Source: RH-AL1 sp965214415 (GTDB lineage: Bacteria > Pseudomonadota > Alphaproteobacteria > Rhizobiales > Beijerinckiaceae). Taken from it: DNA of 64,000 nucleotides. A program made the position numbers and the translations under genes. The stretch covers positions 620,001 through 684,000 of the forward strand of contig CBDCBQ010000003.1 in NCBI GenBank assembly GCA_965214415.1, in the 5' to 3' direction. Below are positions 1-8,905 of this stretch, one piece after another (positions within the stretch are counted from its first letter, which is position 1; every line of letters starts with the position of its first letter). Under the pieces are notes generated by a model. The model had not been told where the DNA came from. It did no database searches and was given only the letters and a program-made list of their open reading frames with translations.

Positions 1-379
1 CGAGCATGTATTCGGCGCACGGCACGATGACGGAGAGGCCGATCGGACCGACGCGGGGGTAGGTGCCGTACTCGTGGTGGTCCGATGCCGTCGTCGCGAG
101 CGGGCTGAGGTGGAAGGTGACCGCCTCGTTCAGCCACTCGTCAGACCAACCTCTTTCCCGCGCCACGCGGGCGACGACATCATTGAGCCAGTCCGGCCAA
201 TCGCCGATTTCGGCGATATCGACATCCTCCGTGGCAAAACGAAAGTTGCCGGCGAGCATCAGGGCGCCACCGCCGTAGATCGCGAGCGTGAGGCGCGTGC
301 CGTTCGCTGTTGCGGCGGTGCCTATGGCGTCGAGGGCCTCGGTCAGGCCGAGGCGGTCGAAGGGTTTTTCCATTGTCAT
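1..379 (-). CDS. nucleotidyltransferase-like protein (C-terminus outside window)
   Basis: The frame starts at ATG 379 (a second ATG at 373 is equally possible) and runs off the left edge, so about 126 residues are visible. The N-terminal part reads as a nucleotidyltransferase-fold protein of the DUF6036 type: a Gly-rich stretch (IYGGGALMLAG, about residues 29-39) followed about nine residues later by a TEDVDIAE acidic motif. That is the usual arrangement of the GG motif and metal-binding acidic pair. It lies 44 bases downstream of a PIN-like gene on the same strand, so the two may form one transcription unit. Such nucleotidyltransferases are often found in toxin-antitoxin-like pairs, but that role is inferred here. 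The family assignment is moderately sure; the substrate is unknown. Confidence 0.6.
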   Translation of the reverse strand, partial: MTMEKPFDRLGLTEALDAIGTAATANGTRLTLAIYGGGALMLAGNFRFATEDVDIAEIGDWPDWLNDVVARVARERGWSDEWLNEAVTFHLSPLATTASDHHEYGTYPRVGPIGLSVIVPCAEYML

Positions 380-423
380 AGCCACTGCAGGAAATTAGAG
401 ACTTTTTGCGGGCCGCGCGATGT

Positions 424-975
424 CTAGACGGCTGGCCCACCAGGAAGCCGCGTGGCGCGATCTCGTAGGACCTCGAGAAGGCAAATCCGTTGTTTTCTAG
501 CCGCCTCGATGTCGAGCCAAGGGATCAGACCCGGTAGACCTGTGCCCCAGCGGCGTATTTGTTTTCTGTCATCCGTGATCACCAGCTCCGTCACGGCGAG
601 TGCGATGAGATGCGAGTCGGTGCGGTTTTGCGGCAAGGGCTTGTTCCGACGCCCACTCACTGGCACGGCGACGATGGCGGCCATTGCAGCCTTCGACACG
701 AAACTTCCTTCTCCAAAACCAGCACAAGGAGTTCCACCAAATCCGAAGAAACCGCGCCGCTCGCAGCGTTCCAGAAGCTTGCATATCAAGCTTTTGACGT
801 AGGGCGGGACGTACACGTGTTGAAGCGCTTGTCGGTACTCGGTTTCCAGGTCAGGCGTAACGGCGAGCCGAAACTCGCTGTCGGCCAGCTCTCTCGTAGG
901 GTCGACGTTGACCAGCGCGAAGCGGTTGACGGCGCAACTGTCGATGAAGACCCCTGTCCCCTCAGCTACAGCCAC
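424..975 (-). CDS. PIN-like domain protein
   Basis: This is a 183-residue protein starting at GTG 975, 14 bases inside the 3' end of nrdJ, which suggests translational coupling or transfer into that spot. PIN-type nucleases carry three or four conserved acidic residues. Here FIDSC (Asp12), TPDLETEY (Glu46), RTDSHL (Asp120) and ITDDRKQ (Asp136) fall at the expected places. The last is the typical C-terminal strand motif ending in TDDxxQ. PIN proteins usually cleave RNA and often act as toxins. The downstream same-strand gene is a nucleotidyltransferase-like protein rather than a classical antitoxin. The family call is by motif only. The middle (about residues 75-115) is low in recognisable features. 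Confidence 0.55.
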   Translation of the reverse strand: MAVAEGTGVFIDSCAVNRFALVNVDPTRELADSEFRLAVTPDLETEYRQALQHVYVPPYVKSLICKLLERCERRGFFGFGGTPCAGFGEGSFVSKAAMAAIVAVPVSGRRNKPLPQNRTDSHLIALAVTELVITDDRKQIRRWGTGLPGLIPWLDIEAARKQRICLLEVLRDRATRLPGGPAV

Positions 976-3900
976 TCGTCCCGCCGCACGTGTCGCACTT
1001 CAGGCACGTCCCGTTGCGCACGAGCGTGAAATTCCCGCATTCGCCGCAGGCTTCGCCCGTGTACCCTTTCATCCGCGAGAGGCTGCGTTTCTCGGCGGTC
1101 GAAGGCATCGGCGCGTCGCCCATCTCGGCCTCCAGCGCCTGGCGCACCTCGGCCAGCTCGGCTTCGGCCGGGTCGACCTGCGAGCCGGGCTTCAGGGCGG
1201 TGGCGCCGTCGGTCGGGAGACCGTGCGTGGCGTAGGCGCCGCCCTGCAAGAGCATCAGCTTGTCGGCCTTGTTGCGCACGAACCCTTTGGAGACAAACTT
1301 CGCGGTCGAGGCCGGCACTTCGGGCGTGGGCGTCGGCGCGCGGCTTTGCGCCTCTCCCGAGCCCAGCACATCATGGCCGATCTCGCTCGGGTCGATGTGG
1401 GCGAGGTCGCCGCGGCCGAGATAGGAGATCGCCAGCTCGCGAAACACGTAGTCGAGGATCGACGTGGCGTTCTTGATCGCGTCGTTGCCCTGCACGAGCC
1501 CGGCCGGCTCGAAACGCGTGAAGGTGAAGGCATCGACATATTCGTCGAGCGGCACGCCGTATTGCAGGCCGACCGAGATCGCGATCGCGAAATTGTTCAT
1601 CAACGAACGGAAGGCCGCGCCCTCCTTGTGCATGTCGATGAAGATCTCGCCGATGCGGCCGTCCTGGTATTCGCCGGTGCGCAAATACACCTTGTGGCCG
1701 CCGACCACGGCCTTCTGCGTATAGCCCTTCCGTCGATCGGGCAGGCGCTCGCGGTCGCGCACGCGCTCGACGCGCTCCACCACGCGCTCGACGATGCGCT
1801 CGGCGATGGCGGCGGCGCGGGCCGGCAGGGGTGCCGCCTGGATCGCGTCGAGCGCCTCGTCGAGCTCGTCCTCGTCGTCGGAGATCAGTTGGGCGTTCAA
1901 CGGTTGCGACAGTTTCGAGCCGTCGCGATAGAGCGCGTTGGCCTTCAGCGCGAGGCGCCAGGAGAGCATGTAGGCCTCCTTGCAATCCTCGACCGTGGCG
2001 TCGTTCGCCATGTTGATCGTCTTCGAGATCGCGCCCGAGATGAACGGCTGCGCGGCCGCCATCATGCGGATGTGGCTCTCGACGGAGAGGTAGCGCTTGC
2101 CGGTGCGCCCGCACGCGTTGGCGCAATCGAACACGGGGTAGTGCTCGAGCTTCAGATGCGGCGCGCCCTCCACCGTCATCGCGCCGCAGACATGCACGTT
2201 GGCCATCTCGATCTCGGCCTTGGTGAAGCCGAGATGGGCGAGCACGTCGAAGGCGGGGTCCTCGAGACTGGCCGCCGGCACCTTCAGCGCGCCGGTCAGG
2301 AAATCGACGCCGAGCGTCCATTTGTTGAAGACGAACTTGATGTCGAACGCCGACATCAGCGTCTTTTCGACCTCCTCGAGCTTGGCGTCGGTGAAGCCGC
2401 GCGCGCGCAGCGTCGCATGGTTGATGCCGGGCGCCTGGCGCAGCGAGCCGTGGCCGACGGCGAACGCCTCGATCTCGGCGAGTTCGCTCTCGCGATAGCC
2501 GAGCGCGCGCAGCGCCTCGGGCACCGCGCGGTTGATGATCTTGAAGTAGCCGCCGCCGGCGAGCTTCTTGAATTTGACCAGCGCGAAATCGGGCTCGATG
2601 CCCGTGGTGTCGCAATCCATCACGAGACCGATCGTGCCGGTCGGCGCGACGACCGAGACCTGCGCGTTGCGATAGCCGTGCGCCTCGCCCATCGCCAAAG
2701 CCCTGTCCCAGGCGGCGGCCGCGGCGTCGGCGAGGCGCTGGTCGCGCAACGCGGAACGGTCGAGCGGCACGGGGGCGATCGACAGGCCCTCGTAGCCCGT
2801 CGCCTCGCCATGCGCAGCGCGGCGATGGTTGCGCATCACACGAAGCATGGCGTCGCGATTGTCGGCGAAGCGGACGAAGGCGCCGCGTTCCGCCGCCATC
2901 TCGGCGGAGGTCGCGTAGCAGACGCCGGTCATGATCGCGGAGATCGCGCCGCAGAACGCGCGGCCCTCGTCGGAATCGTAGGCGAGGCCGCTCGACATCA
3001 GGTAGCCGCCGACGTTGGCGTAGCCGAGGCCGAGCGTGCGGTAGTCGTACGAGAGCTGCGCGATCTCGCGGCTCGGGAACTGCGCCATCAGCACGGAGAT
3101 CTCGAGCACCACTGTCCACAGCCGCGCGGCGTGCTCGTAGGCGGCGATGTCGAAGCTCTTATCCTGCTGGCGGAACTGCAGCAGGTTCAGCGAGGCGAGA
3201 TTGCAGGCCGTATCGTCGAGGAACATGTACTCGGAGCACGGGTTCGAGGCGACGATGGCGCCGCCGGCCGGGCAGGTGTGCCAGTCGTTGATGGTCGTGT
3301 GATACTGCAGGCCCGGGTCGGCCGAGTGCCACGCGGCATGGCCGATCTTGTTCCACAGGTCGCGCGCCTTCAGCACCTTGTGCGGCTTGCCGGTGATGCG
3401 CTTCGTCAGCGTCCAATCGCGATCCTCCTCCACGGCGTGGAGAAAGTCGTCGGTGATGCGCACGGAATTGTTCGAGTTCTGACCAGCCACCGTCAGGTAG
3501 GCGTCGGAATCCCAGTCGAGCGTGTAGGTGTCGAGCTTCAGCTCGTTGAACCCCTGGCGGGCGAACTGGATGATCTTCTTGATCGACGCGTCCGGCACGA
3601 AGGCGCGACGGGCGAGCTTGATCTCCTTCTTGAGGTTCGGGTTCTTCTCCGGGTTGAAGCAATCGTCGCCCGCGCCCTCGCAGTTGACGCAGGCGCGCAG
3701 GATCGCGCGCAGGTGCTTCTGCAGTGCCTTCGAGCCGGCGACGAGGCAGGCGACCTTGTCCTCCTCGCGCACCTTCCAGTCGATATAGGCCTCGATGTCC
3801 GGATGATCGGCATCCACCACCACCATCTTGGCGGCGCGGCGCGTCGTGCCGCCGGACTTGATGGCGCCCGCCGCGCGATCGCCGATCTTGAGAAAGCTCA

Positions 3901-4675
3901 TCAGGCCGGATGACTTGCCGCCGCCCGACAGCCGCTCGTTCTCGCCGCGCAGCTTGGAGAAGTTGGAGCCCGTGCCGCTGCCGTACTTGAACAGCCGCGC
4001 CTCGCGCACCCACAGGTCCATGATGCCGCCCTCGTTGACGAGGTCGTCCTGCACGCCCTGGATGAAACAGGCGTGCGGCTGCGGGTGCTCGTAGGACGAG
4101 GCAGAGGCGGTCAGCTCGCCGGTGCGGTAGTCGACGTAGTAATGGCCCTGGCTCGGGCCATCGATGCCGTAGGCCCAGTGCAGGCCGGTGTTGAACCATT
4201 GCGGCGAGTTCGGCGCCGCCATCTGGCGCGCGAGCATGAAGCGCAGCTCGTCCAGGAACGCCCGCGCGTCGTCCTCGCCGGCGAAATAGCCGCCCTTCCA
4301 GCCCCAATAGGCCCAGGTGCCGGCGAGCCGGTCGAACACCTGCTTCGAGCTTTTTTCCGGCCCATGGCGCTCGGCCTCGGGGAGGGTGGCGAGCGCCGCC
4401 TCGTCGGCGACGTGGCGCCACAGGAACGAGGGCACGTCGTTCTCCTCCACCGCCTTGAGCCGCTCCGGCACGCCCGCCTTGCGAAAGTACTTTTGCGCGA
4501 TCACGTCGGCCGCGACCTGGCTCCACGTGGCCGGGATCTCGATGCCGTCGAGCGCGAACACGACCGACCCGTCGGGATTGCGGATCTCGCTTTTCGTCGC
4601 GCGAAACGCGATCGTCGCGTACGGCGACTGGTCGGCGGTCGTGAAGCGGCGGTCGAAGCGCATGAAGGTCCCCAA
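962..4675 (-). CDS. nrdJ: vitamin B12-dependent ribonucleotide reductase
   Basis: This 1237-residue class II ribonucleotide reductase reduces ribonucleotides to deoxyribonucleotides with adenosylcobalamin as radical source, independent of oxygen. Family signatures are clear. The N-terminal segment has PNSPQWFNTGL, the active-site region reads NPCSEYMFLDDTACNLASLNL in part, and the C-terminus is a Cys-rich tail with repeated CxxC pairs (CGECGNF, CLKCDTC). That tail is typical of the long alphaproteobacterial NrdJ and shuttles reducing equivalents. The ATG at 4675 begins MGTFMRFDRRFTT, as in relatives. Two NrdR-box-like palindromes lie just upstream. Its stop overlaps the start of the PIN-like gene. 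Confidence 0.97.
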   Translation of the reverse strand: MGTFMRFDRRFTTADQSPYATIAFRATKSEIRNPDGSVVFALDGIEIPATWSQVAADVIAQKYFRKAGVPERLKAVEENDVPSFLWRHVADEAALATLPEAERHGPEKSSKQVFDRLAGTWAYWGWKGGYFAGEDDARAFLDELRFMLARQMAAPNSPQWFNTGLHWAYGIDGPSQGHYYVDYRTGELTASASSYEHPQPHACFIQGVQDDLVNEGGIMDLWVREARLFKYGSGTGSNFSKLRGENERLSGGGKSSGLMSFLKIGDRAAGAIKSGGTTRRAAKMVVVDADHPDIEAYIDWKVREEDKVACLVAGSKALQKHLRAILRACVNCEGAGDDCFNPEKNPNLKKEIKLARRAFVPDASIKKIIQFARQGFNELKLDTYTLDWDSDAYLTVAGQNSNNSVRITDDFLHAVEEDRDWTLTKRITGKPHKVLKARDLWNKIGHAAWHSADPGLQYHTTINDWHTCPAGGAIVASNPCSEYMFLDDTACNLASLNLLQFRQQDKSFDIAAYEHAARLWTVVLEISVLMAQFPSREIAQLSYDYRTLGLGYANVGGYLMSSGLAYDSDEGRAFCGAISAIMTGVCYATSAEMAAERGAFVRFADNRDAMLRVMRNHRRAAHGEATGYEGLSIAPVPLDRSALRDQRLADAAAAAWDRALAMGEAHGYRNAQVSVVAPTGTIGLVMDCDTTGIEPDFALVKFKKLAGGGYFKIINRAVPEALRALGYRESELAEIEAFAVGHGSLRQAPGINHATLRARGFTDAKLEEVEKTLMSAFDIKFVFNKWTLGVDFLTGALKVPAASLEDPAFDVLAHLGFTKAEIEMANVHVCGAMTVEGAPHLKLEHYPVFDCANACGRTGKRYLSVESHIRMMAAAQPFISGAISKTINMANDATVEDCKEAYMLSWRLALKANALYRDGSKLSQPLNAQLISDDEDELDEALDAIQAAPLPARAAAIAERIVERVVERVERVRDRERLPDRRKGYTQKAVVGGHKVYLRTGEYQDGRIGEIFIDMHKEGAAFRSLMNNFAIAISVGLQYGVPLDEYVDAFTFTRFEPAGLVQGNDAIKNATSILDYVFRELAISYLGRGDLAHIDPSEIGHDVLGSGEAQSRAPTPTPEVPASTAKFVSKGFVRNKADKLMLLQGGAYATHGLPTDGATALKPGSQVDPAEAELAEVRQALEAEMGDAPMPSTAEKRSLSRMKGYTGEACGECGNFTLVRNGTCLKCDTCGGTSGCS

Positions 4676-4720
4676 GGTGTCGATATTTCCCCAGGACGGA
4701 GTATGCTCCGATTCCCGCGA

Positions 4721-4769
4721 AACGCTAAGGGTAGATTGCCGTTTTCTGTGGAACGCTAGATATGGTGTT
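4721..4769 (-). promoter_or_regulatory. pair of NrdR-box-like palindromes upstream of nrdJ
   Basis: Read on the nrdJ strand, 4769-4752 is AACACCATATCTAGCGTT, an imperfect palindrome close to the NrdR box (ACAC, AT-rich core, GTGT-like). A second copy at 4738-4721 keeps the TAGCGTT half exactly. The two copies start 31 bases apart, about three helical turns. That is the spacing known for NrdR tandem sites in ribonucleotide reductase promoters. The pair sits 46-95 bases before the nrdJ start. The motif and spacing are seen in the sequence; NrdR repression of nrdJ is inference. Confidence 0.6.
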
Positions 4770-4816
4770 CCCTGGTAAGTACGGGAAGAGCGGGGATATC
4801 CTCTCGTGGCGCCGTC

Positions 4817-5959
4817 TCACCCCTGCCGCGTCCCCGCAGCGACGGGGCTCGCCGTGCCCGCGACGAGCTTGACGAGGTCGGCCTGCCGGGTGGCGCCGGT
4901 CTTCTGGTAGATCGCCTTCAGGTGCGAGCGCACCGTCGCCTCGGCGATCCCCAGGGCCGCCGCGACGTCGGCGATCCCGCCCAGCTCGACGGCGGCGACG
5001 AGGATCGTCAGCTCGCGGCGGGTCAGCCCGTAATGCGCGCCGAGCGTCGAGGCGGCGGCGGGAAGCTCGAACGTCGCCGGCTTGAGACAGACCGCGGCGA
5101 CGGCGCGGTACATCGAGGCGATCGGCTTGCGACGCCCCGCGAGCAGCGGCATCACGGTCGCGATGTGCCGGCCGCCGTCGCGCGCGGTGACGGCGATCAC
5201 CACGCCATCGTCGCTCGACACCGCGTCGCTCCGGGCGGCGCTCGCGATCGCCCGAGCAAGCGCCGTCGCGGCGGCGCGGTCGTGCAAGGTGAGACGCGTG
5301 GGCGTGTTGCGGGTGATGTTGTCGTCGTAAAGCACCTTCCCCGCCTGCGTGTTGGCGTGCAGGATCGTGCCGAACGCATCGACGAGGACGACGGCGGCGC
5401 TCAACGTGTCGAGCGTGTCGGCCAGCGTGCCGGCCTCCAGCGTCTTGCGCTCGAGCAGCTGGCCGATCTTCACCGCGCGATGCGCGTGCGGCGCCAGCAG
5501 CGCGAGCTTGCGGCGCACCGTCTCGTCGGCGAAGCCCTGCTCGGCGCCTCGGACCGCCGAGAGGACGGTGATGCAGGTGGCGGATTTCTCGAGCACGGCC
5601 ACTGCGACATCGACGAGGTCCTTCTCGGCCAGCCACCCCTTGGCGAAGGGAGTGCTCCCGTATTCCTGCGGCGTCATGAAATCGCCGGTCAGGATGATGT
5701 CGCCGGCTTCCGCGCTGGCGACCATCGCGAGGCGCATCGGATTGATGAGCATGTAGCTCTCGACGTAGCGCGCGACCCAATCCGGCGCGTCGATCGACGA
5801 ATAGAACACGGTCTGGCTCGGGTCCTCGGCGTTTTCCGCGACGAGGGCGGCCTGCGATGCGTCGCAGAAGTCGCCGACGCGCGCGAGCACGTCGGGCCAA
5901 AGGGAGGGATCGAGCGCCGCGTCGTACAACTGGCCGACGAGGGAAAGAAGCTGCTCCAT
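4817..5959 (-). CDS. LuxR-type helix-turn-helix transcriptional regulator
   Basis: This regulator has about 380 residues and a C-terminal LuxR/GerE DNA-binding domain. The domain runs from YGLTRRELTILVAAVELG through IADVAAALGIAEATVRSHL to KAIYQKTGATRQADLVKLV. The rest has no receiver Asp signature or classical autoinducer-binding motifs. The central part (about 160-290) resembles the PAS-like sensor found in many Hyphomicrobiales solitary LuxR proteins. I chose the ATG at 5959 (MEQLLSLVGQLYDAALDP) because relatives begin near that helix. An upstream in-frame ATG at 5992 would add 11 residues. It is transcribed toward nrdJ but separated from it by the NrdR-box region, so it is probably a separate unit. 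The target genes are unknown. Confidence 0.8.
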   Translation of the reverse strand: MEQLLSLVGQLYDAALDPSLWPDVLARVGDFCDASQAALVAENAEDPSQTVFYSSIDAPDWVARYVESYMLINPMRLAMVASAEAGDIILTGDFMTPQEYGSTPFAKGWLAEKDLVDVAVAVLEKSATCITVLSAVRGAEQGFADETVRRKLALLAPHAHRAVKIGQLLERKTLEAGTLADTLDTLSAAVVLVDAFGTILHANTQAGKVLYDDNITRNTPTRLTLHDRAAATALARAIASAARSDAVSSDDGVVIAVTARDGGRHIATVMPLLAGRRKPIASMYRAVAAVCLKPATFELPAAASTLGAHYGLTRRELTILVAAVELGGIADVAAALGIAEATVRSHLKAIYQKTGATRQADLVKLVAGTASPVAAGTRQG

Positions 5960-6032
5960 TGTGTCGTGCTCGGGTGGTCGTGCGTCGCACACTAACAGCC
6001 GGCGAGCCGGAAGCGAGTCGGTTTAGATCCGC

Positions 6033-7355
6033 TCAGCTCGTCGCCGGATCGGGGTCGCGTTCCATCATCGCGGCGGAGCCCATCGCCAGTGTCGCGCACA
6101 AGACCTCGTGGCGGCTGGCGAGGTCGTCGCGGGCGGACGCCTCGCTCACCTCGTCGGCGGCGCCGAGCGCGAGGTCGCCGTGGCGGCGCAGCGCGGCGCA
6201 CCGGCTCGTCAGCCGCTCGACCTCGGCGACGCGCGTCAAGATCTCGATGAGGCGGATCAGCACATAGGCGGAGCCGGCCGCGTTCTGCCGGATCGTGTGG
6301 AACATCGCGTCGCACAATCCGTCGTAGTCGGTCACCGGCATGGTGAGGACGACGACGCCCTCGCGCGAGTACACGCCTGTCGGCAGATGGCGCGGCGCCA
6401 GGCGGCAGAGCGCGTCGCCGAAGCGCTCGAGGACGCTGCCCGCGGTGAACGGATCATTGATGCCCGGCGACAGCGCGCGCACGGCGATCTCGTTGAGCTG
6501 GCGCACCGAGTATTCGAGATCCTGGAGCGCGGCGGGCTTGCGGCCGAAGGTCAGCGCGTCGCCGATCGCCTTGGCCGCCTCGTCGACGACGGCGCTCACC
6601 ACGGCCACCGGCGCGCCGCGCGGCACGTAGTCGCCCGGCCGGACCCGCAAAGCGATCTCGACGCCATGCTCCTGCGCCCACGCCGCCAGTTCCTTCGTGT
6701 CGATCGCCTGCACGTAATTGCTGCCCTCGACCGTGATCGACGCGCCGGCGAGCTTTTGCGTCGGTGGCATCAGGCCTGCCGTCTCGCGCGTGTGCTCGCC
6801 GATGGAGCGGACGAGGTCGCCGTGCACGGCATCGACGACGCGCTCGACGTTGATGCTCGTCGCGATGTGATGGACGTACCAGGTCAGCGTGCCGACGCAG
6901 AGCAGCGCCAGCACCAGCGCCCCCGTCACCGCGATGTTCGGCACGAACGGGCTCTCCTGCGCCGTCCGCACCGTGCGCAGCACGATGAGCGCGTAGACGA
7001 AGGTGCCGAGGAAGATGCCGAGCGCATACTGGTTCTTCGCGTCGCGCACGAAATTGCGGAGCAGCCGCGGCCCCATCTGGCCGGAGGCGAGCGAGAGCGC
7101 GGCGATCGTGATCGAGAAGATCGTCGAGGCGACGCCGATCGCGGAGGACGCGACGGATGAAAGCAGCGAGCGCGCACCCTCGCCGCCGCCCGAATAGATG
7201 ATCCATGCGCCCGCGAAGTCGCCGGCCGACGTCGTCGCATGGTCGATCAGAACGGCGACATGCGCGAGCACGAGGCAGGCGATCACGACCAGCGCCGGCC
7301 GCAGCCAGAACTGGTCGCCGAGGTCTTCGATCCATGCTCTGAGGCGCGCCGTCAT
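6033..7355 (-). CDS. DUF2254 family membrane protein
   Basis: This 440-residue inner-membrane protein has four hydrophobic segments in its first 155 residues (about 17-37, 63-90, 108-128 and 135-155) and a long soluble C-terminal part. The block around ASTIFSITIAALSLASGQMGPRLL is the hallmark of DUF2254. SPGINDPFTA further on is a second conserved block of the family. No biochemical function is established for DUF2254. It stands alone between oppositely oriented neighbours, so the context adds nothing. The assignment is firm at family level only. Confidence 0.88.
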   Translation of the reverse strand: MTARLRAWIEDLGDQFWLRPALVVIACLVLAHVAVLIDHATTSAGDFAGAWIIYSGGGEGARSLLSSVASSAIGVASTIFSITIAALSLASGQMGPRLLRNFVRDAKNQYALGIFLGTFVYALIVLRTVRTAQESPFVPNIAVTGALVLALLCVGTLTWYVHHIATSINVERVVDAVHGDLVRSIGEHTRETAGLMPPTQKLAGASITVEGSNYVQAIDTKELAAWAQEHGVEIALRVRPGDYVPRGAPVAVVSAVVDEAAKAIGDALTFGRKPAALQDLEYSVRQLNEIAVRALSPGINDPFTAGSVLERFGDALCRLAPRHLPTGVYSREGVVVLTMPVTDYDGLCDAMFHTIRQNAAGSAYVLIRLIEILTRVAEVERLTSRCAALRRHGDLALGAADEVSEASARDDLASRHEVLCATLAMGSAAMMERDPDPATS

Positions 7356-7451
7356 CCGCCCGCAGCTAGCCGAGCCGTGCCCGCAAGTCCAATGCTCGGA
7401 TACGGCGCCGGCCTGCTATGATCGCGTCCGGCGGAAGGCAAGGGCGTCGAC

Positions 7452-8573
7452 ATGGACGAGGGCTACACGTTCGGAATCGAGGAAGAGTATTTTCTGGCCG
7501 ATGCCGTCACGGGCCAGAGCCCGGACGCCGCGACGGCGGCACGCTTCCACGCGGGCGCCGCGGCGAGCAACGTGCCGGTGTCTCCCGAACTGCTGACGGG
7601 ACAGATCGAGGTCGCGACGCCGCCTGGCACAGACCTCGACGCGGCGACGCGCGAATTGCGTACCATGCGCCGCGCGCTGGGCGCGATTGCCGGCGACAAC
7701 GGCCTCGCGCTCTTCGCCGCCGGGTCGCACCCGCTCGCCACCAGCGCGCGGCAAGTGACGACGCAGAAGCCGCGCTACCAGGAGCTCGAGGCGGAGTTCG
7801 GCATCCTCGCGCATCGCATGATGGTCTGCGCCACGCACGTTCACGTGGAGGTGCCGGACCCCGACGCGCGGATTGGGCTGATGCGGCGGCTCGTGCCGTT
7901 CCTTCCGCTGCTGCTCGCGCTGTCGGTCGGCTCGCCCTACTGGCAGGGCCATGACACCGGCCTCGACGGCTTCCGACTTGCCGTCTTCCGCGAATGGCCG
8001 CGCATGGGATTGCCGGAGCTGGTCGACAGCGAGGCCGAGTACCAGCGTCTCGTCGCGCGAATGGTCGGTGCCGGCGTGATCAAGGACGCGAGCTATCTGT
8101 GGTGGTACATCCGCCCGTCGTCGAAATACCCGACGCTCGAGATGCGGATCTGCGATTCCTGCACACGCGTCGACGATGTCGTGGCGATCGCCGCGCTCTA
8201 CCGCTGCCTGGTGCGCGCCGCCGTCCGACTGCCCGATGCGATGCCTGGCGTCGGCCCGGTCGAGCGGGCGATCGCCGCCGAGAACATCTGGCAGGCGCAG
8301 CGCAAGGGCGTCCACGCGACCTTCGTCGATGCGGCGACCGGCGGAACGACCACGGTGGCGGATATGCTCGCGGCGACGCTGGCGCTCGTCGCCGATGAGG
8401 CCGCCGCGTTCGGCTGCGCGGATGCGCTGGCGGGCGCGCAACGGATCGTGCGCGAGGGGACCAGCGCCGATCTCCAGCGTGCGGTGTTCCGCGAAGGTCG
8501 GGACGGCGGCGCCGACGAAAACGACGCGCTGAAGGCCGTCGTCCGCAAGCTCGCCGAGACGACGGGCGCCTGA
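7452..8573 (+). CDS. ybdK: carboxylate-amine ligase of the YbdK (glutamate-cysteine ligase type 2) family
   Basis: This 373-residue protein is of the usual length for the family. It opens with the diagnostic GIEEEYFL motif (about residues 8-15) of the gamma-glutamylcysteine synthetase-like fold, and continues with CATHVHVEVPD and SYLWWYIRPSSKYPTLEMRICD, both typical of YbdK. Members ligate a carboxylate to an amine using ATP. Weak glutamate-cysteine ligase activity has been shown for the E. coli protein, but the natural substrate is uncertain. The start ATG at 7452 gives the correct short N-terminus. It is divergent from the DUF2254 gene and convergent with the following small membrane protein. 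Confidence 0.93.
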   Translation: MDEGYTFGIEEEYFLADAVTGQSPDAATAARFHAGAAASNVPVSPELLTGQIEVATPPGTDLDAATRELRTMRRALGAIAGDNGLALFAAGSHPLATSARQVTTQKPRYQELEAEFGILAHRMMVCATHVHVEVPDPDARIGLMRRLVPFLPLLLALSVGSPYWQGHDTGLDGFRLAVFREWPRMGLPELVDSEAEYQRLVARMVGAGVIKDASYLWWYIRPSSKYPTLEMRICDSCTRVDDVVAIAALYRCLVRAAVRLPDAMPGVGPVERAIAAENIWQAQRKGVHATFVDAATGGTTTVADMLAATLALVADEAAAFGCADALAGAQRIVREGTSADLQRAVFREGRDGGADENDALKAVVRKLAETTGA

Positions 8574-8584
8574 CGCGCAGGCAC

Positions 8585-8905
8585 TTACCCGCGCAGGACG
8601 AGCACCAGCTCGACCGCGACATAGGCCAGCGCGCCGGCGCCGAGCAAACGCCGCCACGGGTTGACGCCACGGATCAGCTCGTCGGACCCCCACCACACGA
8701 GGCCGATCGCGCCGATGACCTCCACCGCGAGGCCGAGCCGACCGGCGGGATGCAGCAGAAACTTTACGGCAAACGCGGCGAGAAAGATCCACATCGGCAG
8801 GTTTGGCATCTGCGCGACGACGATCTTGCCGGTGCCGCGATCCTCGAAGCACCAGCGCAGCGGCCCCCGCGGCGGCCGCCGCGGCGCGTCACCGGGCGCG
8901 CTCAT
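8585..8905 (-). CDS. small two- or three-helix membrane protein
   Basis: This is a 106-residue protein whose ATG (8905) overlaps the galM stop in an ATGA arrangement, so it is translationally coupled to galM. After a basic N-terminus it has hydrophobic segments at about residues 34-48 (LPMWIFLAAFAVKFLL), 53-70 and 85-104. I do not recognise the family. The coupling suggests co-expression with the aldose epimerase, but no role in sugar metabolism can be deduced. The short length and the coupling make it likely real. Confidence 0.7.
   Translation of the reverse strand: MSAPGDAPRRPPRGPLRWCFEDRGTGKIVVAQMPNLPMWIFLAAFAVKFLLHPAGRLGLAVEVIGAIGLVWWGSDELIRGVNPWRRLLGAGALAYVAVELVLVLRG

Noticed and set aside
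908..3913. a 1001-codon open frame on the plus strand
   Set aside because: It is the mirror of nrdJ on the other strand, an effect of high GC content. Its translation is Arg/Glu/Val-rich low complexity without any domain.
4676..4816. a cobalamin riboswitch upstream of nrdJ
   Set aside because: The 141-base gap lacks the B12-box pattern and is too short for the full aptamer. The only structured signal is the NrdR-like box pair.
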